A program made the position numbers and the translations under genes. A model generated the notes under the pieces. It did no database searches and was not told the DNA's origin. It saw nothing but the letters and a program-made list of their open reading frames with translations. A stretch of 5,985 nt of DNA from Verrucomicrobiales bacterium (lineage in GTDB: Bacteria > Verrucomicrobiota > Verrucomicrobiia > Verrucomicrobiales > DEV007): positions 1 to 5,985 of the forward strand of contig SLGN01000644.1 in the NCBI GenBank assembly GCA_007123695.1, written 5' to 3'. Of the stretch, positions 1 through 5,985 are shown piece by piece (within the stretch, counting starts at the first letter, position 1; each line of letters begins with the position of its first letter).

Positions 1-1
1 C

Positions 2-586
2 GACCGCGATGCCGACGTCGCCGCCGAAATCGCCGAGGCCGACATGACCGGTAACGTCGGCCGGCTCATCCCCATCCGCAAGGGACGCAGCGAGCTCGAG
101 CGCGAGATCTACGAGACGGCGAAGACGAAGCTGGCCGAGTACGGGATCGTCCTCCTCGACATCCGATTCAAGCGCATCAACTACAACGAGGGAGTTCAGA
201 AGAACATCTACGACCGCATGATCGCCGAACGCCAGCAGATCGCCGAGCGCTTCCGCTCCGAGGGGGCTGGCGAGGCAGCCAAGATCCACGGCGACATGGA
301 GCGCGAGCTGCGGCGGATCGAGTCCGAAGCCTACAAGATCGTGGAAACGACGCGGGGCGAGGCCGACGCCCGAGCCACCGAAATCTACTCGAACGCCTTC
401 AACGTTTCCCCCGAGGCGGCGGAGTTCTACGAATTGCTGCGCACCCTGCAGCTCTACGAGGAGAGCCTCGCCGACGGCACCGCCGTCTTCACCACCGACA
501 GCGACCTCTTCAAGTATCTCAAAGCGGTCAAGCCCCTCACGCCGAGCACCTCGACCGACAGCGGCGAGGCGCCCTCGGCCCCCTGA
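2..586 (+). CDS. hflC: HflC, SPFH/band-7 modulator of FtsH protease (3' part, start outside window)
   Basis: The visible 194 residues are the C-terminal part of HflC. In known bacteria HflC is an inner-membrane protein with a large periplasmic SPFH domain that assembles with HflK into a cage around the AAA protease FtsH and modulates its action on membrane proteins. Sequence support: the end of the SPFH domain reads GIVLLDIRFKRIN (residues about 48-60 of the fragment), then YDRMIAERQQIAERFRSEG, then a long charged helical or coiled-coil stretch to about residue 125, then YELLRTLQLYEESL and the terminal TDSDLFKYLK. These correspond to the E. coli HflC segments GIEVVDVRIKQIN, YNRMRAER, YAFIRSLRAYENSF and PDSDFFRYMK, recalled from memory rather than aligned by program. 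The frame is open to the left edge, and the ATG at base 44 is internal: the protein continues upstream and no ribosome site precedes it. The tail after the last motif is a short Ser/Thr/Pro-rich extension. hflK would be expected just upstream, outside the window. Confidence 0.93.
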   Translation, partial: DRDADVAAEIAEADMTGNVGRLIPIRKGRSELEREIYETAKTKLAEYGIVLLDIRFKRINYNEGVQKNIYDRMIAERQQIAERFRSEGAGEAAKIHGDMERELRRIESEAYKIVETTRGEADARATEIYSNAFNVSPEAAEFYELLRTLQLYEESLADGTAVFTTDSDLFKYLKAVKPLTPSTSTDSGEAPSAP

Positions 587-601
587 GACAAGGCTTGCGG
601 A

Positions 602-3601
602 TCACCCCTTCAGGGAGGCGAGGTAGGCGACGAGGTCGAGGAACCCGTCTTCGTCGAGCGAGTCGGTAAGCCGCGCCGGCATCAGGCTGGGGAGGGCACG
701 CCGCTCGAGGATGTCCTTCTTTGCGAGGGGCACGATCCAAGGGGTCGCGGAGTTGCGGTAAAAGACGATGTCGTCGCTCTCGCGCTCGACGTAGCCGGTG
801 ATCGAGGCGCCCGCCTTCGTGCGGAAGAAGACCGCCTCGTAGCCCTCCTTGATCTGGCGGTCGGGCCAGAGGATGGATTCGACGATTTGGTCGAGGGGAA
901 GCCCGGCGCCCACGGCGTCGAGCGGGGGTCCGACGACGCCGCCCTCGTCGCCGATGCCGTGGCAGGCGGTGCAGGCGAGCTGCGGCTTGCGGTAGATCTC
1001 GGCCCCGCGCTGGGGATCGCCCTTGCCGGCCCGGACCGCCGCGACCACAGCGGCGACGAGTTCGGCGTCGTAGTCGGGCGCCCCGTCGTCGCGGCCGAGG
1101 GCCCGGTGGAGGACCTTGGAAAGTTCGGAATCGGCCAGCCCCAGTCGGCTCGCCTCGGCGAGAACCGTTTCGGCGGTGGCCTCGTCGGGAGCGTCTCCGG
1201 ATTCGAAGGCGGCGGCGAGGGCGGCGGACCCTCCTTTTGCGGCGAGCAAGGCCGAGACGAGACCGCCTTCGGCGTCTCGGGATTCGGTCGCCGTGTCGGC
1301 GAGGAGCCCGACGAGCCTCTCGGCGGCGGCGGCGGGATCGAAGAGGGCGATGGCCGCGAGAGCGCGCTCGCGCAGGGTCTTGTCGACCGAGGGATCCTCG
1401 AGCAGGGACTGGAGAAGGGGCAGCGAATCCGCACCGGCGACCCGGGCGAGCGATTCCACCGCTTCGCGACGCTGCGGGAGCGGGGCCCGCCCGTCGCGGA
1501 CGAGGCTGTCGAGCGCCCCGGCCAGCCCCGCGATGCGCCAGAGTCCGGCGAGGCGGATGGCTGCGACCGAAACCGTCGCATCCGGATCGGCAAGCAGCGG
1601 CCGCAGCTTCTCCGGGTCGGGCGCCGACGGCCCCGGCCGTCCCGAGGCGGCGGCCTCGGCGAGACGGGCGAGCAGTCCAGCGTCGCGCAGCGCGCAGGCT
1701 TCGGCGTAGGCGAGTTCGAGATCCGCCGGACCGCCGAGACGCGCCAGCACTGCGAGCAGGCGCACGCGGTCCGCCGCGTCCATCTCGCGGGCGAGGGCCT
1801 CGCGGGCGATCCCGGCGGAGACTTCCCCGCCGTAGGTCTCGAGGACGAAGGCAAGATGCGCCGGCGGGACTGCGTCGCTCCCTTTCTTACGAAGCTCGGG
1901 CAGCCACTCCTGCTCGAGGGCGAAGACCGCCTGGGCGAGGGAATATTCCACGAAACGGTCCTCGCCCGCATCGAGAGCCGCGGCGGCCAACCAGAGCGAA
2001 CCCGCGTCCGGCAGGTTGGCGCAGGCGATCACGGCCTCGAGACGGGGGCGGGGATGGGGATCGGCGAGCAGCCTCGCGAGCCGGGTGGAGGCCCCGTAGA
2101 CGGGATCGGCGGGATCGACGGCACGGGCGAGGATGCGGCCGACGAGAGCGCGGACGCGGGGTTCCGCCGAAGCTTCGAGACGGTCGAGCAGGGCCGCATC
2201 GACCGCGCCCAGCGACTCGAGCACGCCGGCGGCCTCGACGAGGGCCACGCTTTCCTCCGGCTCCAGCGCGGCAACGGCTTCCCTCGTCGCCGCGACGACG
2301 GCGTCGGGATCGGGATGGTCGGAAAGCAGGCGCCGCGCCTGCTCTCGGGGCCAGCGCTCGGGGTTGCGGAGCTGGCCGAGCAGTTCGCCGAGGTCCATCG
2401 CCGCGAGGTCGGAGCGGGGCTTCGGCCCGCTGCCCTTCGCCGCGAGGCGCCAGATGCGGCCGTGGTCGTAGTCGCGGTCGGGGTGGCGCAGGGAAACCTG
2501 GTAGTGGTTGATGATGGGGTTGAACCAGTCGGCGATGTAGACGGCCCCGTCGGGCCCCTGGCGGACATCGACGGGGCGGAAGCTCTCGTGTCCGCCGTAG
2601 ACGAGCTGGACCGGCAGCGAGGCGGCGAAGCCCGCGCCCTCCTCGACCAAGGGGATGGCCGAGACCTCGCGGGCGAAATACCCGGCGATGACGGCGTGGT
2701 CGTCGATCCAGCCGGGCAGATGCGCCGAGGAGACGATGTCCACGCCCATGCTCTTTCCCGGAGTCTGGCCGACCTGGGCGAACTGCATCAGCTCGCGCGG
2801 CTGCCGGGTCGGGACGAGGCCCGGCATGGCGAAGCAGAGGTGCGGGCCGTTGCTCTTGATGAAGAGGGCGCCCCAGCGGTCGAGGGCGGCGCCGCAGGGA
2901 TTCTGGCTCGCCATCGAGGGAAATCCGAAGGGATCGAGCCGCATCAGGCGCGGATCGAAGCGCCAGAACCCGGCCGAATCGCCCCGCGAGACTCCCCAGG
3001 GCGTCTCCACCTGGGAAAAGGCGTGCAGACCCTGGGTGAAATAGAGGAAGCCCCCGGCGTCGAAGACGAGGTTGCTGATGTTCTGGTGGGTGTCGCCGGT
3101 GCCGAAGCCGGAAAGGACGACGCGCCGCTCGTCGGCGCGGCCGTCTCCGTCGGTGTCGCGCAGGAAGAGCAGCTCGCTGTCGGCCGCGACCCAGGCCCCG
3201 CCGTGGCCGAGGGCGAATCCCATGGGCATGTTGAGCCCGTCGGCAAAGAGGATCGACCGGTCGGCCCGCCCGTCCCCGTTGCTGTCCTCGAGGATGAAGA
3301 GCTTGTCGTCGGGCGTTTCGCCGGGCTGGAGCTGGGCGTAGGCGAGGGTGCAGAGGACCCAGAGACGGCCCTGCGGATCCCACTGGATGGCGACGGGATT
3401 GGCGATGCCGAGGGACTCGTCGGCGTAGAGCGAGACTTCGAAGTCGGGATGGACGACGAAGGAGGCGAGCTGGGACTCGGGCGAAGGATCGGAGACCGGG
3501 GCGCGGTCCGGGCTCGCCGCCGGAGCGGAGCCGCCGATGCCGCCGAGCAGGGCGGCGACCACAGCGAGGGAGGAAAAGGGCGCGGGGGGAAAATGCTTCA
3601 T
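602..3601 (-). CDS. PVC-type haem-binding protein with membrane-bound-dehydrogenase beta-propeller, HEAT-like region and C-terminal CxxCH domain
   Basis: A 999-residue exported protein. Residues 1 to about 29 form a signal peptide with a hydrophobic core SSLAVVAALLGGIGG and an Ala-rich cleavage region; there is no lipobox Cys. Residues about 45-390 match the Pirellula/Verrucomicrobium 'membrane-bound dehydrogenase' propeller (TIGR02604 type). This part has two acidic DxDGDG-like loops, DSNGDGRAD (106-114) and DTDGDGRAD (149-157), which may bind calcium, plus GDTHQNISNLVF, NPCGAALDRWG and GAVYIADWFNPIINHYQ. Residues about 400-840 are Leu/Ala-rich helical repeats resembling HEAT repeats. Residues about 860-999 are a TIGR02603-type haem domain with CTACH (Cys877, Cys880, His881) and a probable distal ligand, Met974, in SLMPARL. 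The family is presumed to oxidise a substrate in the periplasm and pass electrons through the haem; the substrate is unknown. The ATG at 3601 is chosen because AAGGAGG lies 7 bases upstream and a signal peptide follows. The same frame stays open upstream to 4948, but that stretch is Arg-rich shadow of the neighbouring gene. The start overlaps the upstream stop as ATGA. Confidence 0.93.
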   Translation of the reverse strand: MKHFPPAPFSSLAVVAALLGGIGGSAPAASPDRAPVSDPSPESQLASFVVHPDFEVSLYADESLGIANPVAIQWDPQGRLWVLCTLAYAQLQPGETPDDKLFILEDSNGDGRADRSILFADGLNMPMGFALGHGGAWVAADSELLFLRDTDGDGRADERRVVLSGFGTGDTHQNISNLVFDAGGFLYFTQGLHAFSQVETPWGVSRGDSAGFWRFDPRLMRLDPFGFPSMASQNPCGAALDRWGALFIKSNGPHLCFAMPGLVPTRQPRELMQFAQVGQTPGKSMGVDIVSSAHLPGWIDDHAVIAGYFAREVSAIPLVEEGAGFAASLPVQLVYGGHESFRPVDVRQGPDGAVYIADWFNPIINHYQVSLRHPDRDYDHGRIWRLAAKGSGPKPRSDLAAMDLGELLGQLRNPERWPREQARRLLSDHPDPDAVVAATREAVAALEPEESVALVEAAGVLESLGAVDAALLDRLEASAEPRVRALVGRILARAVDPADPVYGASTRLARLLADPHPRPRLEAVIACANLPDAGSLWLAAAALDAGEDRFVEYSLAQAVFALEQEWLPELRKKGSDAVPPAHLAFVLETYGGEVSAGIAREALAREMDAADRVRLLAVLARLGGPADLELAYAEACALRDAGLLARLAEAAASGRPGPSAPDPEKLRPLLADPDATVSVAAIRLAGLWRIAGLAGALDSLVRDGRAPLPQRREAVESLARVAGADSLPLLQSLLEDPSVDKTLRERALAAIALFDPAAAAERLVGLLADTATESRDAEGGLVSALLAAKGGSAALAAAFESGDAPDEATAETVLAEASRLGLADSELSKVLHRALGRDDGAPDYDAELVAAVVAAVRAGKGDPQRGAEIYRKPQLACTACHGIGDEGGVVGPPLDAVGAGLPLDQIVESILWPDRQIKEGYEAVFFRTKAGASITGYVERESDDIVFYRNSATPWIVPLAKKDILERRALPSLMPARLTDSLDEDGFLDLVAYLASLKG

Positions 3602-4569
3602 CGGGCGGCCTCCTTGGCATAGCGGTGGAGATCTCTCTCGGCCTCGGCGAGCAGGGCCGGCAGGGCGTCGATTTCGCGGACGAACCAGCGTTCTTCGCGC
3701 TTCTCCACGTCGCGCGAGGCGGGTACGTGCTGGCGGTCGCCGAAGAGAAAGGCCCAGTTCGTGGGCCGGTAGTATTGCTGCCAGAACAGGTTCTTGCGGG
3801 CGACGGCGTCGAGCAGGGCTGCGGAAGGATCGCCTTTCCCGCCGCCGAGCCGGGCGAGCAGCGCATCGGCCCAGGCGCGGTGCCCCGCCGCGTTCAGGTG
3901 GACCCCGTTGTCGGACATCGCGGCGGTCCATTCCACCGCTCCGTGGCGCAGGAAGAAGAGCCCCCTCTCCGCGGCGAGATCGGCGATCGCGGAGACGTAT
4001 TCGGCGAGGACTCCGTTGCGCGGGCCGGCGAGGGCGGCGGCGGGACCGCTTTCGAAAAAGGGCGGGGGCTCGACGAGGACGAGGCGCGGGGTGAGCGCGG
4101 CGAGATCGTCGAGCAGCGAGCCGTAGGCTTTGACGAAGCGGGGCAGCCGCCCGATGCCCTCGAGCGATTCCATCTTTCCGAAGGCGAGGAAGACGACGCC
4201 CGGTTCGGTGCGCTCGCGCGAGTCCGGAATGCTGCCGGGCTGGGTGTCGCCCCGCTCGGTGTAGTAATGGAGAGGCCGCGCCTGCACATGGACAGTGTCG
4301 CCCTGCCAGGCGAGGTTGCGCCAGCGCAGGGCGCGGTCGGGCCAGGCGAGGTGCAGCCCTGCCTCGACCAGGCCGTGGCGGTCGAGTTCGTGGACCTCGG
4401 TGCCCCCGATCCAGGAAAGCGTCTCGCCGCAGCGGGGCTCGAAGCGTCCGTCGGGAAAAGGCGGCACCGGGCTGGCGGGTTCGGAGAAGCTGCGCCTCAG
4501 AACGGGCAGCTCGTCCCCGACGGCGGAGAAGGCGGGAAGGAGCGCGGCGAGAAGCAGACCGGGTTTCAT
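3598..4569 (-). CDS. Secreted SGNH/GDSL-like protein with degenerate catalytic motifs
   Basis: A 323-residue protein starting with a signal peptide (MKPGLLLAALLPAFSAVG). The fold assignment rests on SGNH-like blocks in order: block I LSWIGGTEVHELDRHG (51-66), where GDS would be expected; block II RNLAWQGDTV (84-93) with its Gly; block III LAFGKMESLEG (128-138), where related proteins have FGxNES; and block V DNGVHLNAAGH (220-230) with His224. The nucleophile Ser of block I is Thr, and the usual block III Asn is Met, so standard esterase chemistry is doubtful. A C-terminal extension with RKNLFWQQYYRPTNWAFLFG (258-277) is, as I recall, typical of the SGNH-like proteins found beside haem-binding dehydrogenases in PVC bacteria. 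Its stop overlaps the start of the haem protein (ATGA), so the two are co-transcribed and probably translationally coupled. I chose the ATG at 4569 for the clean signal peptide; a TTG at 4617 in the same frame would add 16 residues that look unlike a leader. Neither start has a clear Shine-Dalgarno site. Confidence 0.85.
   Translation of the reverse strand: MKPGLLLAALLPAFSAVGDELPVLRRSFSEPASPVPPFPDGRFEPRCGETLSWIGGTEVHELDRHGLVEAGLHLAWPDRALRWRNLAWQGDTVHVQARPLHYYTERGDTQPGSIPDSRERTEPGVVFLAFGKMESLEGIGRLPRFVKAYGSLLDDLAALTPRLVLVEPPPFFESGPAAALAGPRNGVLAEYVSAIADLAAERGLFFLRHGAVEWTAAMSDNGVHLNAAGHRAWADALLARLGGGKGDPSAALLDAVARKNLFWQQYYRPTNWAFLFGDRQHVPASRDVEKREERWFVREIDALPALLAEAERDLHRYAKEAAR
3609..3615 (-). 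promoter_or_regulatory. Strong Shine-Dalgarno site for the haem-binding protein gene
   Basis: On the minus strand this reads AAGGAGG, 7 bases before the ATG at 3601. It lies inside the final codons of the SGNH-like gene. It fixes the start of the 999-residue protein and suggests that ribosomes can initiate there on their own as well as re-initiate at the ATGA overlap. Confidence 0.85.
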
Positions 4570-4618
4570 TCGAGGCCGCAAAGAGACGACAGAAGCCCCG
4601 ATCCCGCAACTCCGCAAA

Positions 4619-4632
4619 GGCGGTCTTCCGCC
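4619..4632. repeat. Small GC-rich inverted repeat in the leader of the minus-strand operon
   Basis: GGCGG, TCTT, CCGCC: a perfect 5-bp stem with a 4-base loop, 50 bases upstream of the SGNH-like gene. On the minus strand it is followed by only three T residues, so it is too weak to call a terminator. It could fold in the operon's leader RNA. A stem this short can occur by chance in GC-rich DNA. Confidence 0.3.
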
Positions 4633-4651
4633 GAAGTGCAGGCAGCGGCAA

Positions 4652-4670
4652 AAAGCGAAAGAAGCGCTTT
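4652..4670. promoter_or_regulatory. Possible operator: inverted repeat overlapping a -35 box
   Basis: AAAGCG and CGCTTT flank a 7-base centre as a perfect 6-bp inverted repeat. The right arm also forms the 8-bp palindrome AAGCGCTT (4662-4669). The right end runs into the -35 hexamer TTTACA that begins at 4668, so a bound protein would be placed to affect that promoter. No second copy was found near the other gene starts. The operator role is an inference from position. Confidence 0.3.
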
Positions 4671-4696
4671 ACAGATCGAAGCCTCCTGCCTAAGAT
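4668..4696 (+). promoter_or_regulatory. Sigma70-like promoter for the 4758-5783 gene
   Basis: The -35 box TTTACA (4668-4673) matches TTGACA at five of six positions. The -10 box TAAGAT (4691-4696) matches TATAAT at four of six. The spacer is exactly 17 bases. Transcription would start near 4703, giving a leader of about 55 bases before the ATG at 4758. I found no comparably good pair on the minus strand of this divergent region. Confidence 0.5.
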
Positions 4697-4697
4697 C

Positions 4698-4719
4698 GAG
4701 TTCGCAGAGCTTGCGACTC
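4698..4719. repeat. Imperfect inverted repeat just after the -10 box
   Basis: GAGT plus CGCA on the left pairs with TGCG plus ACTC on the right, with one bulged T and a 5-base centre GAGCT. It straddles the expected transcription start near 4703. Only the inner 4-bp part would be fully present in the RNA, so it is more likely a DNA site, or chance, than an RNA structure. Confidence 0.22.
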
Positions 4720-4757
4720 CGCCGCCTGCTTCCCGCCGTCCCGTCGAAAGAATGCCC

Positions 4758-5783
4758 ATGAACCGCCGATTCCTCCTCCTCGCCGCATCCTTCACCGCCC
4801 TCTTTGCCTCGACGTCCTCCGTCAGAGCGGAAATTGAGCCGACGGGCGTCTCCGGCGACCTCACCGTCACCGTGGAAGAGCTCGCGGATGGGGGCATGCG
4901 CTTCACTCTGAGCGGTTCGGCTCCCGTCAAGTCGACGGGATCAGTCAACCGGACGCCATGGGTCTACGACGAAGAAATCGCACGCTACATCCCGCCGTCC
5001 ACTTTGGACGAAAGCCGAGAATTCTTCCTTCCTGAAGGGGTCTCGTTGCAAGTTCCGCTCCTGCCGAGTTCTCTCCCCGAAGACGGCCCGGAAGACCTCG
5101 GCCCGGAGCCTCTCATGTATGATGTTGACGATTTGCGGCTCGAGTTCGCATCGGGAGGATGGTATCTCCGGTTTTCCTCCGAATTCCTGGACGACAGCGT
5201 AACCGAACCGGTCCGGGGAACAGGCTCCGTGGTGATTCCTCCCGGCTCCCTTTTTGCCGGCGTCGGGATGGGGTCGCAGCCGGAAGACGCACCTGAAGAA
5301 GGCGATTTCCTCCCTGAGTCCGAAGCTCTCAAGTTCTCCGACTTCGTTCCCGGCACCTTCCCCATCCAGGGCAACCGATTCGACATCACCTACGTGGTCG
5401 TTCCCTTCTCCGAGGTCCAACCGATTTCGACGCCGACCCCTGCCATTACCCTGCGAGGTCCTGGCCGATACCCGGCCCTCTTCGTCGGCAGGGGCGCTCG
5501 GGTGCAGGTGGCCCGCATCCGGAACACCGGCGACGCGCCGCTACGCGGGCTTCGCGCCATCGTCGTTGGAGGCGGGTCACGCGACTTCCGCGCCTCGCAG
5601 CCCGCGCCCCGCCAGCTCGCCCCCGGGCGCATGGCCACCTCGCGTGTGGTCTTCCGCCCCCGCAGGGTTGGGCTTCGCCGCGCCCGCCTCATCGTCCGCG
5701 GCAACGCACCGCAGGCCACCGCACATCTCGTCGGCCAAGGTCGCCGAATGGGTCTTGCCGGTCCGCTCCGCCCCTTCCGGTGA
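4758..5783 (+). CDS. Secreted protein of unknown function with C-terminal ASH/choice-of-anchor-D-like beta-sandwich
   Basis: A 341-residue protein. Residues 1-24 form a signal peptide (NRR basic start, LLLAASFTALFA core, likely cleavage after SVRA). Residues about 25-225 are strongly acidic, with many DE, ED and EE pairs and alternating short strands, and I do not recognise a family there. Residues about 230-328 turn basic and read like an ASH/HYDIN-type Ig-like domain: RVQVARIRNTGDAPLRGL, then DFRAS, then QLAPGRMATSRVVFRPRRVG, then RARLIVRGNAPQ, ending HLVGQG. Such domains usually mediate protein-protein contacts or surface display; no catalytic motif is visible. I chose the ATG at 4758 over the in-frame ATG at 4752 because the weak GAAAG site at 4746-4750 lies 7 bases before 4758 but only 1 base before 4752. 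Base composition changes along the gene: the 5' two thirds is less GC-rich than the 3' third. It diverges from the SGNH-haem operon and has its own promoter. Confidence 0.8.
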   Translation: MNRRFLLLAASFTALFASTSSVRAEIEPTGVSGDLTVTVEELADGGMRFTLSGSAPVKSTGSVNRTPWVYDEEIARYIPPSTLDESREFFLPEGVSLQVPLLPSSLPEDGPEDLGPEPLMYDVDDLRLEFASGGWYLRFSSEFLDDSVTEPVRGTGSVVIPPGSLFAGVGMGSQPEDAPEEGDFLPESEALKFSDFVPGTFPIQGNRFDITYVVVPFSEVQPISTPTPAITLRGPGRYPALFVGRGARVQVARIRNTGDAPLRGLRAIVVGGGSRDFRASQPAPRQLAPGRMATSRVVFRPRRVGLRRARLIVRGNAPQATAHLVGQGRRMGLAGPLRPFR

Positions 5784-5791
5784 TCCGCTCT

Positions 5792-5806
5792 AAACGCTGT
5801 TCGTTT
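5792..5806. repeat. Weak hairpin in the gap after the ASH-domain gene
   Basis: AAACG, CTGTT, CGTTT: a 5-bp stem with a 5-base loop, 9 bases after the stop at 5783. The stem is short and AT-containing, and no T-run follows, so termination activity is unproven. Otherwise the 70-base gap 5784-5853 shows only a poor -10-like TACTAT at 5836-5841 without a matching -35 box. Confidence 0.2.
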
Positions 5807-5853
5807 CGGTTTCCGTCCCATCGTCCAACCTCCAATACTATTCCCACAGTCCC

Positions 5854-5985
5854 ATGAAACGCGCCCTCTCCGCCGCCCTTCTCCTCTCCGTCCTCGTCCC
5901 CGGCGTCCGTGCCGGAGACTGGGGCAAGGCGCCCGTCGCCAAGGCCCCCATCGAGGAATGCCTCGACCTCGGCGCCCAGATCTCG
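5854..5985 (+). CDS. N-terminus of an exported protein, cut by the window end
   Basis: Only 44 codons are visible. They encode a clear signal peptide, with MKR start, hydrophobic core ALSAALLLSVLVPG and likely cleavage after VRA. The mature start is GDWGKAPVAKAPIEECLDLG. The frame is open to the window edge. The opening resembles, from memory only, verrucomicrobial predicted outer-membrane beta-barrel proteins whose mature ends carry a short Lys/Pro linker and an IEEC-type segment; this is a guess and no barrel strands are visible here. No Shine-Dalgarno site precedes the ATG; the bases before it are TTCCCACAGTCCC. The high GC at third codon positions after the ATG supports real coding. Confidence 0.7.
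   Translation, partial: MKRALSAALLLSVLVPGVRAGDWGKAPVAKAPIEECLDLGAQIS

Noticed and set aside
606..616. CCCTTCAGGG near-palindrome as a terminator between the convergent genes.
   Set aside because: The stem is only four base pairs with a 2-base loop and no T-run follows on either strand.
887..3622. 911-codon plus-strand open frame antisense to the haem protein gene.
   Set aside because: It mirrors the coding strand in GC-rich DNA. The translation is Gly/Glu/Val/Arg-rich without recognisable domains, while the minus-strand protein has clear family motifs and a signal peptide.
4617..4617. TTG at 4617 as the start of the SGNH-like gene.
   Set aside because: It adds 16 residues that disrupt an otherwise clean signal peptide at the ATG at 4569, and it has no better ribosome site.
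3625..4761. 378-codon plus-strand open frame antisense to the SGNH-like gene.
   Set aside because: It shows no domain or signal peptide, runs through the divergent promoter region, and overlaps the start of the real plus-strand gene.
3602..4948. Minus-strand frame open upstream of the haem protein start, which would give a 1448-residue product.
   Set aside because: The extra 449 residues are Arg/Pro/Ala-rich low-complexity shadow of the SGNH-like gene in another frame. A perfect ribosome site and a signal peptide mark the real start at 3601.
4941..5420. Minus-strand open frames of 134-159 codons opposite the ASH-domain gene.
   Set aside because: Composition-driven shadows; no ribosome site or recognisable motif, and the plus strand has a convincing secreted protein.
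1..5985. Mobile elements, CRISPR arrays, tRNA or rRNA genes, toxin-antitoxin or defence systems.
   Set aside because: No transposase or nuclease motifs, no regularly spaced repeats, no cloverleaf-like sequence and no small paired genes were seen.

Overview
The window is GC-rich bacterial DNA with compact gene packing. The best taxonomic clue is the large minus-strand protein. It combines a Pirellula/Verrucomicrobium-type 'membrane-bound dehydrogenase' beta-propeller, a HEAT-like helical region and a C-terminal single-haem CxxCH domain, an architecture characteristic of the PVC superphylum (Planctomycetota, Verrucomicrobiota). The Shine-Dalgarno site in front of that gene, an hflC gene and Sec-type secreted proteins fit Verrucomicrobiota somewhat better than Planctomycetota. 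The phylum call is an inference, not a measurement.

Layout. (1) Bases 2-586, plus strand: the 3' part of hflC, a membrane-anchored SPFH/band-7 protein that with HflK modulates the FtsH protease; its start lies outside the window. (2) After a 15-base convergent gap, bases 602-4569 on the minus strand form a two-gene operon: a secreted, degenerate SGNH/GDSL-like protein (3598-4569) followed by the 999-residue haem-binding dehydrogenase-like protein (602-3601). The two genes share an ATGA stop/start overlap, and a strong AAGGAGG site lies inside the end of the upstream gene. (3) Bases 4570-4757 are a divergent intergenic region with a good sigma70-like promoter for the plus-strand gene (TTTACA, 17 bases, TAAGAT), an inverted repeat overlapping its -35 box, and two further small hairpins. 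(4) Bases 4758-5783, plus strand: a secreted protein of unknown function with an acidic N-terminal half and a basic C-terminal domain resembling ASH/choice-of-anchor-D beta-sandwiches. (5) Bases 5854-5985, plus strand: the first 44 codons of another secreted protein, cut by the window edge.

How the genes work together. The SGNH-like and haem proteins are both predicted to be exported and are probably made together. Pairs like this are frequent in PVC genomes, where they are presumed to act in oxidation or breakdown of carbohydrates or other organic substrates in the periplasm; the substrate is unknown and cannot be read from this sequence. I see no mobile element, CRISPR array, RNA gene or defence system. 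Apart from the PVC-specific pair and the two-part secreted protein, the region is ordinary chromosome.
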